From Actinocrinis sp035946395 (lineage in GTDB: Bacteria > Actinomycetota > Actinomycetes > Streptomycetales > Catenulisporaceae), in contig NZ_DASYZI010000439.1 in assembly GCF_035946395.1 (NCBI RefSeq), positions 4,561 to 68,560 of the forward strand: DNA of 64,000 nt, given 5' to 3'. Both the position numbers and the translations under genes were made by a program. Below are positions 24,567-32,861 of the stretch, piece after piece; position 1 is the stretch's first letter; each line of letters opens with the position of its first letter. The notes beneath the pieces are model-generated. The model did no database searches and had not been told where the DNA came from. It worked only from the letters and a program-made list of their open reading frames with translations.

Positions 24567-26114
24567 TCACCAGCGCTTTCGGGGCAGGCCCATGCCGACG
24601 GGCAGCGCGCCCATGGCGAACCCGAGGTCTTGGGCGAACCACATGCGGCGCAGTTCGATGCGGGCGGCTGCGGCGTCGGCTTCCAGCGCGGCGCAGGCGT
24701 CTTCGAGGTCCGTCGGGTCGGTGACGGTGACGGTGCAGTAAGCGGTGAACCGGACCAGGCCGTGGCCTGCCGCGCGTTCGGCGTCCTGGGCTTCGGCGCG
24801 GGCCAGGGCCGCGCGTTCGTGTTCGGGGACGATCTGGCCGGTGCGCTGGCGCATGCGTACCGCGACGTGGCGGGCGGTGCGCTCCTTCATGACCTCGCGT
24901 TCGGCGGTGCGCGGGCCGAGGGGTTCGACGTGCAGGGAGAAGGCGCGCCGGTGGGTTCCCTCGCCGAGCAGCGGGGCCAGGGCGGTGGAGTAGACCTTGT
25001 TGCGGGGCCAGGAGTGGACCCAGTAGGTGGCCGAGATGGCGCCGTCGTGGGCGTAGCTTCCGGGCTTGGCTTCGGCGGCGGCCGGTCCCGCGAGCGCCGG
25101 GTCGACGCCGGGCTCGGTGGTGGCCTGGCGTCCGGTGCTGATCGCCGCGGTGGCGGCGGCGCGGCGTTCGGCGAGGGTGTGGCCGCTGTGCGGGTCGAAG
25201 GCGGTGCGCAGGACCTCGGCTAGGTCCCGTGGGGTGAGCCAGCCGTCGACTTGCAGGTCGGCGGCGCCGATCGCGCTGGTCAGTGCGCGCAGCTGGCGGA
25301 TCAGGACGCTGGCCGCGCCCGCTGGTCCGCCGCCCGCCGCCCTGATCGCGGAGCCGGCGCGACGCTCGTCCATGGTGAACGCGAGGTATGCCTCGCGCTG
25401 GGAGGTGGCCAGGGTCGCGGTAGACAGCAGCGAACTGGTGATCTCGACGGCGGCGGCGGGCGCGTCCTGGGTGAGGTGGTCGGTGTGCCAGCGGTGCAGG
25501 GCGGCTCCGGATTCGGGCACGAGGCGTTGCAGGGCCTGGACGCGCACGATGGGGTTGCCCTCGGTGCACAGGCCGGAGAGCAGGCCGCCCCATCCGGCCA
25601 CGCGCTGGTCGCGGCGGGCGGAGTCGACCAGGCCGATTCCGGGGTATCGGATCTTCGCCACGGCGGTGTAGGTACGGTCGTAGCGGTGGTGGATCACGGC
25701 CATGGTGCCGCCGCTTCCGGTGTCGGTTTCCAGGATGCGCAGTGGGGCGAGGATGCCGGGTAGGTCCATCGGCGCCGGCTGGTCCGGTGCGGCCTTGGTT
25801 ACCGGGGCGAATGCTCCCGAGGCGAATTTGTGTTGGCCGCGGAAACGCAGCAGGTGGAAGGACACGAAGGCCACCATCCATTCGTCTACGGTGCGCCCGG
25901 CGATGCGGGCGAAGGCGAGGGCCGCGAGCAGCACGGCGAGGGGCCAGGTCACGATGCCCAGGCGCAGGTTGGAGGCGGCCAGCGGCCAGATCGCCATCAG
26001 CACGCTGCTGCCGAGCATCACGGCGCGCTGGCCGCTCATGCCGAACAGGAACGCGACCTTCTCGTGCTGCCAGCCGAAGTACGTGCGCGAGGTAGGCGCG
26101 TTGCTGCTGCTCAT
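24567..26114 (-). CDS. SCO6880-family conjugation membrane protein (VirB3/VirB4 N-domain-like)
   Basis: A 515-residue protein of the SCO6880 family, found in actinobacterial conjugation clusters. Two adjacent membrane helices near the N-terminus (AVMLGSSVLMAIWPLAA and IVTWPLAVLLAALAFARI) resemble PrgI/VirB3; the long soluble part resembles the N-terminal domain of VirB4. It probably forms, with the ATPase at 23014, the two halves of a split VirB3-VirB4 unit. ATG 26114 overlaps the VirB6-like stop (ATGA). Confidence 0.82.
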   Translation of the reverse strand: MSSSNAPTSRTYFGWQHEKVAFLFGMSGQRAVMLGSSVLMAIWPLAASNLRLGIVTWPLAVLLAALAFARIAGRTVDEWMVAFVSFHLLRFRGQHKFASGAFAPVTKAAPDQPAPMDLPGILAPLRILETDTGSGGTMAVIHHRYDRTYTAVAKIRYPGIGLVDSARRDQRVAGWGGLLSGLCTEGNPIVRVQALQRLVPESGAALHRWHTDHLTQDAPAAAVEITSSLLSTATLATSQREAYLAFTMDERRAGSAIRAAGGGPAGAASVLIRQLRALTSAIGAADLQVDGWLTPRDLAEVLRTAFDPHSGHTLAERRAAATAAISTGRQATTEPGVDPALAGPAAAEAKPGSYAHDGAISATYWVHSWPRNKVYSTALAPLLGEGTHRRAFSLHVEPLGPRTAEREVMKERTARHVAVRMRQRTGQIVPEHERAALARAEAQDAERAAGHGLVRFTAYCTVTVTDPTDLEDACAALEADAAAARIELRRMWFAQDLGFAMGALPVGMGLPRKRW

Positions 26115-27718
26115 CGGCTCTCACCTGGGTCGGGGTCGGTCGTGGGCGGGGTGGGCTTGTTTGTCGTCGGGCTCTGCGGCGGCGGGGCGCTGCCGGTGGG
26201 TGGCCGGGATGCCGGTGGTCCGGAGGAGGGTGGCGAGGCCGGAGGGCTGGGCTCGGCGGTGTCCGCGCCGGTCGCCTGGGATGCGGGCTGGTGGTCGGTC
26301 TGTGTGACCGGCAGTTCGGCGGTAGGCGGATCGGTGCGGTCGGGTCCGGACACCGGGGGGTGTGGCGTGATCTCCTGCGGCGCTTGTGGATGATCGCCCT
26401 GGGCGGGCTGCGCCGCAGCAGGTTCTCCCGGTTCCGGGCCGCCTGGCGGGGCGCCCGGGTTTGGGGGCTGGGCGGGGTCGCTTCCGGTGGTGGGCACGCC
26501 GCCGCCTGACCAGGTCGGTCCCCGGTGCTGGGGCTGTCCCGCCGGTTGCGCGTACGGGTTGGCGCCCTGGATGCCGGCGTGCCCGGCCATCTGTTCCATC
26601 CGTCCAGTCAGCGAGTTCACCGCCCGCTGCGCCATGGTCACCCCCGCGATGGCGAGACCGATCGGGCCGGCTGCGGCTGCTGCGCCGCCGATGCCGCCGC
26701 CCGCGCCTCCCCCGGCCGCACCGGCGGCTTGCCCGGCCACGTTGCGGCGGGCGAAGGCGGCCATGGTCTGGTTGGCGGCCTGCTGCCCGAACTCGTCGGG
26801 CGACGCTCCGCTTGCTGCGCCTCCCGAGGCCCCGGCGCTCAGGCGTCCACCCGCGAAGCCGAGCAGGGCGCCGAGTCCTGCGCCGCCGCCGACCTGCACA
26901 TTGGCGAAGCTGAAGAAGCGCGCGACGGCGGGCCAGGCCACGGCGGCGAGCAGGAGCACGAGCATCCCGGCGAGCGTGGTCTCCACGTCCTGGGAGCCGC
27001 CGGCCATGTTGAAGCCGAGGGCGAAGACCAGCGCGACGATCGGCTTGAGGATGACCAGTTGCACGCTCGTGGCGACCAGCTTGCTCCACCAGGACTTGGT
27101 GGTCTCGGAGACCTGGCCGGAGGCGGCGATCGGGGAGGTCGCTATCAGGATGCCGAAGGCCGCGTTGCGCAGCAGCATCTCGAACCACAGCACCACGGTC
27201 AGCAGGATGGCGATGACCGCGAAGACCAGGATCAGGGACGCCGATGTGCTCGGGTCCCACGCGACCAGCTTGGCGATCTTGTCGCTGAACTGCTGGGTGC
27301 CGCCGAACGAGGCGTCGACGATGTACCGGGTGATCTCGTCCGCCGCCGCGAGGGAGGTCCCTGCGATGGTCAGGGTCAGCATGAAGGCGAGGGCGGCCTT
27401 GCCGACGCCGACCAGGCCGTGGGCCAGGGCTGATCCGTCGTGTGTGATGGCGGTGCGGATGACCTGCCCGATCAGCAGGAGTGCGGCGACCAGAGCGGCC
27501 AGGCCGAGTGAGATGCCGTAGACGCTCTTGATGCCGCTGGAGGCGACGTCGACGTTGGGGATGTTGACGAAGGTCTTGGCGAACGCCTGAAGGACCTCGG
27601 TGGCCGCGTCGGCGAAGCTCTTGCAGATCGAGTCCCAGGCGGAGGAGGCGACATCGCCCACCGCGCCGCCGAGCACGCCGGTCACGCAACCTACGGGGTC
27701 TGTCCAGCTGCACGACAT
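26111..27718 (-). CDS. VirB6/TrbL-like polytopic channel protein
   Basis: A 535-residue protein with about six to seven membrane helices in the first 300 residues (for example SLGLAALVAALLLIGQVI, SLILVFAVIAILLTVVLWF, LAGMLVLLLAAVAWPAVA). A Gly/Ala-rich stretch and a 150-residue Pro-rich tail follow. This layout matches VirB6/TrbL proteins of Gram-positive type IV secretion systems, which form the inner-membrane channel. ATG 27718 chosen; CSWTDPVGC near the start holds two cysteines that are common in this family. Confidence 0.82.
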   Translation of the reverse strand: MSCSWTDPVGCVTGVLGGAVGDVASSAWDSICKSFADAATEVLQAFAKTFVNIPNVDVASSGIKSVYGISLGLAALVAALLLIGQVIRTAITHDGSALAHGLVGVGKAALAFMLTLTIAGTSLAAADEITRYIVDASFGGTQQFSDKIAKLVAWDPSTSASLILVFAVIAILLTVVLWFEMLLRNAAFGILIATSPIAASGQVSETTKSWWSKLVATSVQLVILKPIVALVFALGFNMAGGSQDVETTLAGMLVLLLAAVAWPAVARFFSFANVQVGGGAGLGALLGFAGGRLSAGASGGAASGASPDEFGQQAANQTMAAFARRNVAGQAAGAAGGGAGGGIGGAAAAAGPIGLAIAGVTMAQRAVNSLTGRMEQMAGHAGIQGANPYAQPAGQPQHRGPTWSGGGVPTTGSDPAQPPNPGAPPGGPEPGEPAAAQPAQGDHPQAPQEITPHPPVSGPDRTDPPTAELPVTQTDHQPASQATGADTAEPSPPASPPSSGPPASRPPTGSAPPPQSPTTNKPTPPTTDPDPGESR

Positions 27719-27746
27719 GGCAGCCTCCTGTCTTGCGTGGGGGCGG

Positions 27747-28487
27747 TCACTGCTGGAGCTGCTGCCAGCCGTCCGCGGACGCCTGGGCGGAGCCGGGCTC
27801 GACGGCGAGGTTGCTGTAGTCGGTGCTGCCGGAGGGGGCGAGGATCTTCCAGTCGCCAACGCTCCAGCGCAGGTCCAGCGGGAAGACCCCAAGGTGGGTC
27901 TGCGAACCCTGATTGGGCGCGGTGGTGGTGTAGTCGGCCAGCAGCAGCAGGCTGACGTCGTCGGCGCTGTAGCTGCGCAGCTGGTATTCGACCGGTTCGA
28001 GCACGACCGACGCGCCGGTGGGCGCCGCTCCCGTCGTGGGCAGGCCGAGCGCCTTGCGCGTGCTGACCGGGCCTTGGGCCAGCTGCGCAGGGCCTTGGGT
28101 CCAGGAGGGGTCGGCAACCAGGCGGCCGATGGCAGCGGCGCGGTCCGGGTCGAGCGTGGAGCCGATCTGGGTCCAGTACTCGACCGCCGCGGAGACGGCG
28201 CCCACCGAGGAGTGTGTGAATCCGATGTGCACGCCGTTGATCAGCTGGCTGCCCTGCACGATCTTCAGGGGTCCTTGGATGCCTACGGCCGACGTGCCGC
28301 TGGGATTGACGCCGGTGACCGAGCCGGGCGGGGCGACTGCGGCGGGCGGGGTGTAGGACTCCGCCTTGTGCGGGCTGAGCGCGGACTCGATCGCGACGCC
28401 GACGGCGACGAAGACCAGCAGGGCGGCGGCCCCCGCGATGACGAGCGGAAGGACTCTGCGCCTGCGGTCGAGGAACTGGTTGCTCAC
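27747..28487 (-). CDS. VirB8/TcpC-like conjugation protein
   Basis: A 246-residue protein with one N-terminal membrane helix (VLPLVIAGAAALLVFVAVG) and an extracytoplasmic domain of about 200 residues. Size, topology and position between the pilin-like and VirB6-like genes fit a VirB8/TcpC assembly factor. The C-terminal part (RSYSADDVSLLLLADYTT, then LRWSVGDWKIL) has the strand pattern expected of an NTF2-like domain. GTG 28487. Confidence 0.75.
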   Translation of the reverse strand: MSNQFLDRRRRVLPLVIAGAAALLVFVAVGVAIESALSPHKAESYTPPAAVAPPGSVTGVNPSGTSAVGIQGPLKIVQGSQLINGVHIGFTHSSVGAVSAAVEYWTQIGSTLDPDRAAAIGRLVADPSWTQGPAQLAQGPVSTRKALGLPTTGAAPTGASVVLEPVEYQLRSYSADDVSLLLLADYTTTAPNQGSQTHLGVFPLDLRWSVGDWKILAPSGSTDYSNLAVEPGSAQASADGWQQLQQ

Positions 28488-28496
28488 GGCCGCCGC

Positions 28497-28811
28497 CTAG
28501 TTCACGGAGCCGAAGACGGTGTTGACCAGCGGGATGGCGATCGCGGTGACGATGACGCCACCGAGCGACCACACCAGCGACCGCTTGCCCTTGTCCACCT
28601 GGTCCGGGCGGTTAGACAGCGAGCCGACGCCCATCAGCCCGCCGGAGACCACGGCGGCGACCGCGCAGCCGATCAGCGCGCCCCACTTCGCGTAGCTGAG
28701 CAACAGGTTCACCCCGTTGGAGCCGGAGGTCGGATCTGCCGGGGCGGGGTTGTTGATGGTCGCCGCGAGGAAGTTCGCCGCGTGCGTGGCGAGAGGCAAG
28801 GCGATGGACAT
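28497..28811 (-). CDS. Small two-helix membrane protein, VirB2 pilin-like
   Basis: A 104-residue protein with an N-terminal segment followed by two helices (WGALIGCAVAAVVSGGLMGV and SLVWSLGGVIVTAIAIPLV). This is the size and topology of VirB2/TrbC major pilins and related conjugation subunits. ATG 28811 has GGGAG upstream. It is the first gene of the - strand conjugation operon, so the promoter should lie in 28812-29117. Confidence 0.72.
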   Translation of the reverse strand: MSIALPLATHAANFLAATINNPAPADPTSGSNGVNLLLSYAKWGALIGCAVAAVVSGGLMGVGSLSNRPDQVDKGKRSLVWSLGGVIVTAIAIPLVNTVFGSVN

Positions 28812-29117
28812 GCGGGACTCCCTGTGTTGTGCTGCGGATGCGCCCGTGCGCGGCGTCGCGCTCGTCGGGCGAACACGCCTATGGCGGCGCGATGGGCGGG
28901 TCATGTGCGGACTCGTAGGTCCGAGGGCCGCGGGGCCAGCGCCGCGATTTACTCAAGCCTACGAACCGATGAGCAACCATAGGCTTATATGGAGCTCGGC
29001 CGTCAACTAGAATCCTTGTGATCAGGCTCACATCGCCGATTTGCCTTCACACTGGCTAATGAGTCAACCTGTAGGCGAGCATGGGGGTCGCCTACCGGGA
29101 GGAGCACGAACCACGCC
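28812..29117. promoter_or_regulatory. Divergent control region between conjugation operon and XRE gene
   Basis: About 300 bp between the pilin-like gene (-) and the XRE regulator (+). It holds two inverted repeats: AAGCCTA at 28955-28961 with TAGGCTT at 28980-28986, next to the AT-rich ATAGGCTTATAT; and GTAGGCGA at 29071-29078 with TCGCCTAC at 29088-29095, just before the GGGAGGAG ribosome site of the XRE gene. Both are candidate operators for the XRE protein, which would let it control transfer genes. No confident -35/-10 pair could be assigned. Confidence 0.5.
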
Positions 29118-29558
29118 ATGGCCGATGAGGAAGACCCGACCCCCGGCGTCCTCGCGCAGCGGCTCGACCACCTGTTCCGCACGGTCCACCCGAAGGACCG
29201 CGGGCCGTACAGCAACCCGGAAGTCGCCGAGGAGATCAACCGGCGCGCGGGCGAACAGGTGCTGTCCCCCACCTACCTGTGGCAGCTGCGCACCGGCAAG
29301 CGCAGGGACCCCACGCACAGCCGTCTGAGCGCCATAGCCGACTTCTTCGGCGTCAGCCCGATGTACTTCTACGACGACGAGGTGGCCGCGCAGTCCGATA
29401 AGGACCTCGAACTGCTCTCCGCCCTGCGCGACCAGGGCGTGCGCCACCTCGCGCTGCGGGCGGACGGCCTGAGCCCCAAGGCCCTTGAGGCGATCACCAA
29501 GATGATCGAGAGCGCCCGCGAGCTGCAAGGACTGCCCGACGGCGAGGACGAGCTGTAG
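29118..29558 (+). CDS. XRE-family (EspR/BldD-like) transcriptional regulator
   Basis: A 146-residue regulator. The HTH lies in the first 80 residues (VAEEINRRAGEQVLSPTYLW, then QLRTGKRRDPTHSRLSAIADFF), close in pattern to mycobacterial EspR. The C-terminal helix (EAITKMIESARELQ) should dimerise. It precedes an ImmA/IrrE metallopeptidase gene, the standard pairing in which the protease cleaves or inactivates the repressor. ATG 29118, GGGAGGAG upstream. Confidence 0.88.
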   Translation: MADEEDPTPGVLAQRLDHLFRTVHPKDRGPYSNPEVAEEINRRAGEQVLSPTYLWQLRTGKRRDPTHSRLSAIADFFGVSPMYFYDDEVAAQSDKDLELLSALRDQGVRHLALRADGLSPKALEAITKMIESARELQGLPDGEDEL

Positions 29559-29632
29559 GGCGCGGGCTCGATTTACACCGGCTGCCGGTCGCCCCTGATA
29601 GGGCGATCCGTCACCAGCGCACTAAAGATCAC

Positions 29633-29657
29633 AGATTTACAACATGGTTTTAAATCT
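29633..29657. promoter_or_regulatory. AT-rich inverted repeat between XRE and protease genes
   Basis: AGATTTA at 29633-29639 and TAAATCT at 29651-29657 form a perfect 7-bp inverted repeat with 11-nt spacing in an AT-rich patch. It lies about 100 bp before the protease gene, so it could be an operator or the core of that gene's promoter. Confidence 0.45.
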
Positions 29658-29731
29658 GCGGACATGGTCGCTTAGCCTGACGTCGTCGGGAGTGAGCGAG
29701 TTGTCCGATTCCGCGTAGTGCGCTCAAACAA

Positions 29732-29756
29732 GAACCTCCCGTTCCACGGGAGGTTC
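29732..29756 (+). promoter_or_regulatory. Hairpin that buries the ribosome site of the ImmA/IrrE gene
   Basis: GAACCTCCCGT at 29732-29742 pairs perfectly with ACGGGAGGTTC at 29746-29756 across a 3-nt loop. The GGGAGG Shine-Dalgarno (29748-29753) of the protease gene (ATG 29761) lies inside the stem. This stem would strongly limit translation unless melted or left out by a downstream transcription start. Confidence 0.65.
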
Positions 29757-29760
29757 CTGC

Positions 29761-30303
29761 ATGCGCGACATCGACCGGCTGCGCGCTGCCTGCGCACAGC
29801 GAGTACGGGACATCGCGGTACCCCGGCCCTTCGAGATAAGCCTGTTCCGGCGCAACGTCGCCGCCCACCGCGGCCGGCCGATCCGCGTGATCCGCATACC
29901 CGGCCTGGCCCGCGAGCAGGGCTTCCCATACGGGCTGTGGGTCGCCTACGACGAGCACGACGAGATCTACGTCGAGCGTGAAACCTCGGGCCTGCACCGC
30001 GCCCAGATCGTCCTGCACGAGCTGGCGCACATGCTCTGCGAGCACGACCCGGACGAGGTCATGGACGCCGCCGTCGTGCGCCAGGTCGTCCCGCACCTTC
30101 CCGGCGACGGCGCGATCAGCCACATGTTCGCCCGGCACAACTACAGCCGCTACCAGGAGCAGGAAGCCGAGATGACCGGCTCCCTGCTGCTGGAGCGCGC
30201 CGGGGTGCCCGCGCAGCGCGGCGCCGGCGACGCGGACGGGCTGCTCGACCGCCTCGGCGAAGCCCTCGCCCATCCCCTGCGAGACGAGCGCCGCGATGGT
30301 TAG
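29761..30303 (+). CDS. ImmA/IrrE-family zinc metallopeptidase
   Basis: A 180-residue protein. The zinc motif HELAHMLCEH (HExxH, about residues 86-95) and the downstream EQEAEMTGSLLL Glu are the metal ligands and catalytic Glu of ImmA/IrrE peptidases, which relieve repression by acting on a partner XRE repressor. In conjugative elements ImmA triggers transfer. The gene follows the XRE gene and overlaps the next by 8 nt. Confidence 0.88.
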   Translation: MRDIDRLRAACAQRVRDIAVPRPFEISLFRRNVAAHRGRPIRVIRIPGLAREQGFPYGLWVAYDEHDEIYVERETSGLHRAQIVLHELAHMLCEHDPDEVMDAAVVRQVVPHLPGDGAISHMFARHNYSRYQEQEAEMTGSLLLERAGVPAQRGAGDADGLLDRLGEALAHPLRDERRDG

Positions 30304-31492
30304 CGCCGCCGTTATGAGCCTGCTGTGGATCACCGTCATCTGGCGCGCCCCCGCGGCCCGCCGCACCCCGATCAAGAAGTCGCTCTGGCTGGCGCTGACC
30401 GGCCTGGCCATCGCCCTTACTGTGGAACTTCCCTGGTCGATCACCATCATCGACCGCGCCACCGGCGTGACCGACCTAGCCACCCTGATCAAGCACGTCG
30501 TCGGCGTCGGCGCCTGCGCAGCGGTCCTGGACTGGGTGATCGCGCTGACCGAGCCCCAGCGCATCCACTGGCACCTGCGGCACCGGCACTCGATCGCCGC
30601 GGCAGCCGCCACCGCGCTGGCGGTCCTGTTCTTCCTGGCACCGCGCACCGAATCCACGTACTACTTCGCCTCCACCGACGGCAACAACATCGCCATCGCC
30701 TACCTGCTCGTGTTCGAGTCCTACCTCGGCTTCGCCATGGCGCTGGCAGCGCAGATGTTCTGGACCGGGGCGCGACGGGCACGCACCGGCTTCCTGCGCC
30801 TGGGCCTATGGCTGCTGACCGCCGGCACACTCCTCGGCACGCTGTACGCGATCGTGCGCGTCACCATGCTGCTGATCTGGCTGGCCGGCGGGAGCATGCC
30901 CGACGGAAACCAGGCCGCCGCCCATGCGAGCGACGCGCTGCAAGCCCTCGCCATCGGCCTGATCCTGCTCGGTATCAGCATCCCGACGGCCGAGGTCGCC
31001 TGGCGTACCTGGAGCCATCTGCGCGACCTGCTCACGCTGCGCCCGCTGTGGCAGGAACTGTCCCGTGCCCTGCCCACCGTCGTACTCGGGGTCGCACCCA
31101 GCCTGCGCGACGACGTCACCGCCACACGCCACCTCGGCATCCGCAGGCTGCGCCGGGTCATCGAGATACGCGACGCGGTCCTGCTGCTGCGCCAGCACAT
31201 CACCGAATCCGACTGGCAGCGCATCCACGAGCTGCTTCGCGACGCCAGGCTGCACGGCACCGACCTGGACGCCGCAGCGCAGGCCGCCTGGCTCGGCGTC
31301 GCCCTGCGCTCGCACGCCCGCGGCGAACAGCCCGCCCACAACCTGACCGCCCTGCCCGCCCACGGCGCACGGGAGATCGAGGGCGAGGTGCGCTGGCTGC
31401 GCGCGGTCGCCAAAGCCCGACGATCCCCCCTCGTGCAAGCCATCGAACGGCAGGTCGACCAGGCACGCACCACCCACGGAGAACCAGCATGA
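30296..31492 (+). CDS. MAB_1171c-family membrane protein (putative transporter)
   Basis: A 398-residue protein with about seven N-terminal membrane helices (for example AAAAATALAVLFFLAP and ALAIGLILLGISIP). A soluble C-terminal half carries TWSHLRDLLTLRPLWQELSR, the signature of the MAB_1171c/DUF6545 family. The family regularly follows XRE-ImmA pairs in streptomycetes; its transported substrate is unknown. It overlaps both neighbours. Confidence 0.82.
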   Translation: MVSAAVMSLLWITVIWRAPAARRTPIKKSLWLALTGLAIALTVELPWSITIIDRATGVTDLATLIKHVVGVGACAAVLDWVIALTEPQRIHWHLRHRHSIAAAAATALAVLFFLAPRTESTYYFASTDGNNIAIAYLLVFESYLGFAMALAAQMFWTGARRARTGFLRLGLWLLTAGTLLGTLYAIVRVTMLLIWLAGGSMPDGNQAAAHASDALQALAIGLILLGISIPTAEVAWRTWSHLRDLLTLRPLWQELSRALPTVVLGVAPSLRDDVTATRHLGIRRLRRVIEIRDAVLLLRQHITESDWQRIHELLRDARLHGTDLDAAAQAAWLGVALRSHARGEQPAHNLTALPAHGAREIEGEVRWLRAVAKARRSPLVQAIERQVDQARTTHGEPA

Positions 31493-32073
31493 GCACCACC
31501 GCCCCCACCCGCTCGGCCCGATTCGTCACCGACGCCTTCGAACCCAAGAACTGGATCATCGCGCTCACCGTCCTGGTCGGCTGGCACGTGGACCGGATCG
31601 CCGGAATCGGATGGGGCCTGCTCGGCGCACTGTTCGCAGCCGTCCTCCCCATCAGGTTCATCAAGTTCGGCATGCGCCGCGGCCGCTGGGCGGACCGCCA
31701 TGTAGGCGTCAAGCAGCACCGGCTGATCGTGATGACGTTCATCATCGCCTCCGTAGCCACCGGCATCGCCCTGATGGCGACCCTCGGCGCCCCCCGCGCG
31801 ATGGTCGCCCTGATCGTCTCCATGCTGACCACACTCGCCGCGCTCATGGCCATCACCACAAAGTGGAAAATCAGCGTGCACGCCGCCGTGTCCTCCGGCG
31901 CAGTCGTGCTGCTCACCCTCACCTACGGCCCGTGGATGCTCCTGCTCTACCCGCTAGTCGCCCTCGTCGGCTGGTCGAGGATCGCGCTGAAGGACCACAC
32001 CCCCGCCCAGGTGGCCGCCGGAGCGCTGCTCGGCGCAGCCGTCGCCGCAGCGACCTTCCTGTTGATCCGCTAA
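31489..32073 (+). CDS. PAP2-superfamily membrane protein
   Basis: A 194-residue protein with five or six helices. PAP2-like elements are KWKISVHAAV (in place of the PSGH motif) and SRIALKDHTPAQ (SR-x5-H), where the usual final Asp is Gln. Full phosphatase activity is therefore uncertain. ATG 31489 overlaps the MAB_1171c stop (ATGA); the two are commonly found together. Confidence 0.78.
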   Translation: MSTTAPTRSARFVTDAFEPKNWIIALTVLVGWHVDRIAGIGWGLLGALFAAVLPIRFIKFGMRRGRWADRHVGVKQHRLIVMTFIIASVATGIALMATLGAPRAMVALIVSMLTTLAALMAITTKWKISVHAAVSSGAVVLLTLTYGPWMLLLYPLVALVGWSRIALKDHTPAQVAAGALLGAAVAAATFLLIR

Positions 32074-32188
32074 GCGGCGGTAAGTGGCGAGCCCATCACG
32101 AGTCTTATCAGTCCACGGATTCCTCGGAGCGGTCCCGGTACGCTCGTCGCGGGCACGCAGCATCAAACTGACGTGAGGGTGGGGCGCC

Positions 32189-32667
32189 GTGGACCTGGAC
32201 CTCGTGCGAGCGGCCATCGGGGTGGAGCACCCCTCGATGCTGAACGTCTCAGGGCTCTATGTGTGGGCTGACACCGGGAGACCCGGCCAGCCGGTGCTCT
32301 ACATCGGTCAGGCCGTAACGTGCGCAGCCGCACGAACAACGAGCGTAGGTGGGCCACGAGTTTCCGGGAACGCCGCGACAGCGGGCAGAGCCTCTGGCAA
32401 TCGGCCGGCTGCGCGCTGTCCCCGATCCTCGCCGCGGCTATCGAACCGATCGCGGTGATGTGGCCGATGGACGAGCAACGGCGAGCGGCCACAGAGACCG
32501 CCCTGGTGCGTCTGGCAGCCATGACTGGCGCGACTCCGCCCGCACAGGGAGGCGGCTGGAACTGGAGCCGGGAAAGTTCCGTCATCGGCCAAACCGCCAA
32601 CTCTATGCTGGACCACTGGTTCACCCTGGGCCACGCACTTGCGGCGGCCCTCGCACCGCAGCCGTAG
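32189..32667 (+). pseudogene. GIY-YIG nuclease-like gene broken by a frameshift
   Basis: The first frame (GTG 32189) reads GLYVWADTG then VLYIGQA, the GIY and YIG strands of a GIY-YIG nuclease. Near 32315 the expected Arg-rich helix continues in another frame: VRSRTNNERRWATSFRERR, running to 32667. One missing base between about 32310 and 32320 explains it; restoring it would give about 159 residues. It could be a true pseudogene, a sequencing error or programmed frameshifting, though no slippery run is obvious. Confidence 0.6.
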
Positions 32668-32861
32668 GCCACCGAACAACGACCTCCGGGACAGTGCCGC
32701 AGCCGAGCCACCGCGCCGCTGAACCGCCACAGTTGCTGGCCAAGAAACTGACCGCCCGCTGGCCAAGTTTCTGAACATAGCGGCCTGCCTGTATGGATCT
32801 TCTACGAATTCGGGCGCTTCGTCGCCCGGCCCTTCGGTCGCACCACCGAGTGTCGCAATCT

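Noticed and set aside
24559..26124. Long frame of 521 codons on the - strand
   Set aside because: Arg/Pro/His-rich translation; it is the shifted shadow of the SCO6880-family gene, which has the domain features.
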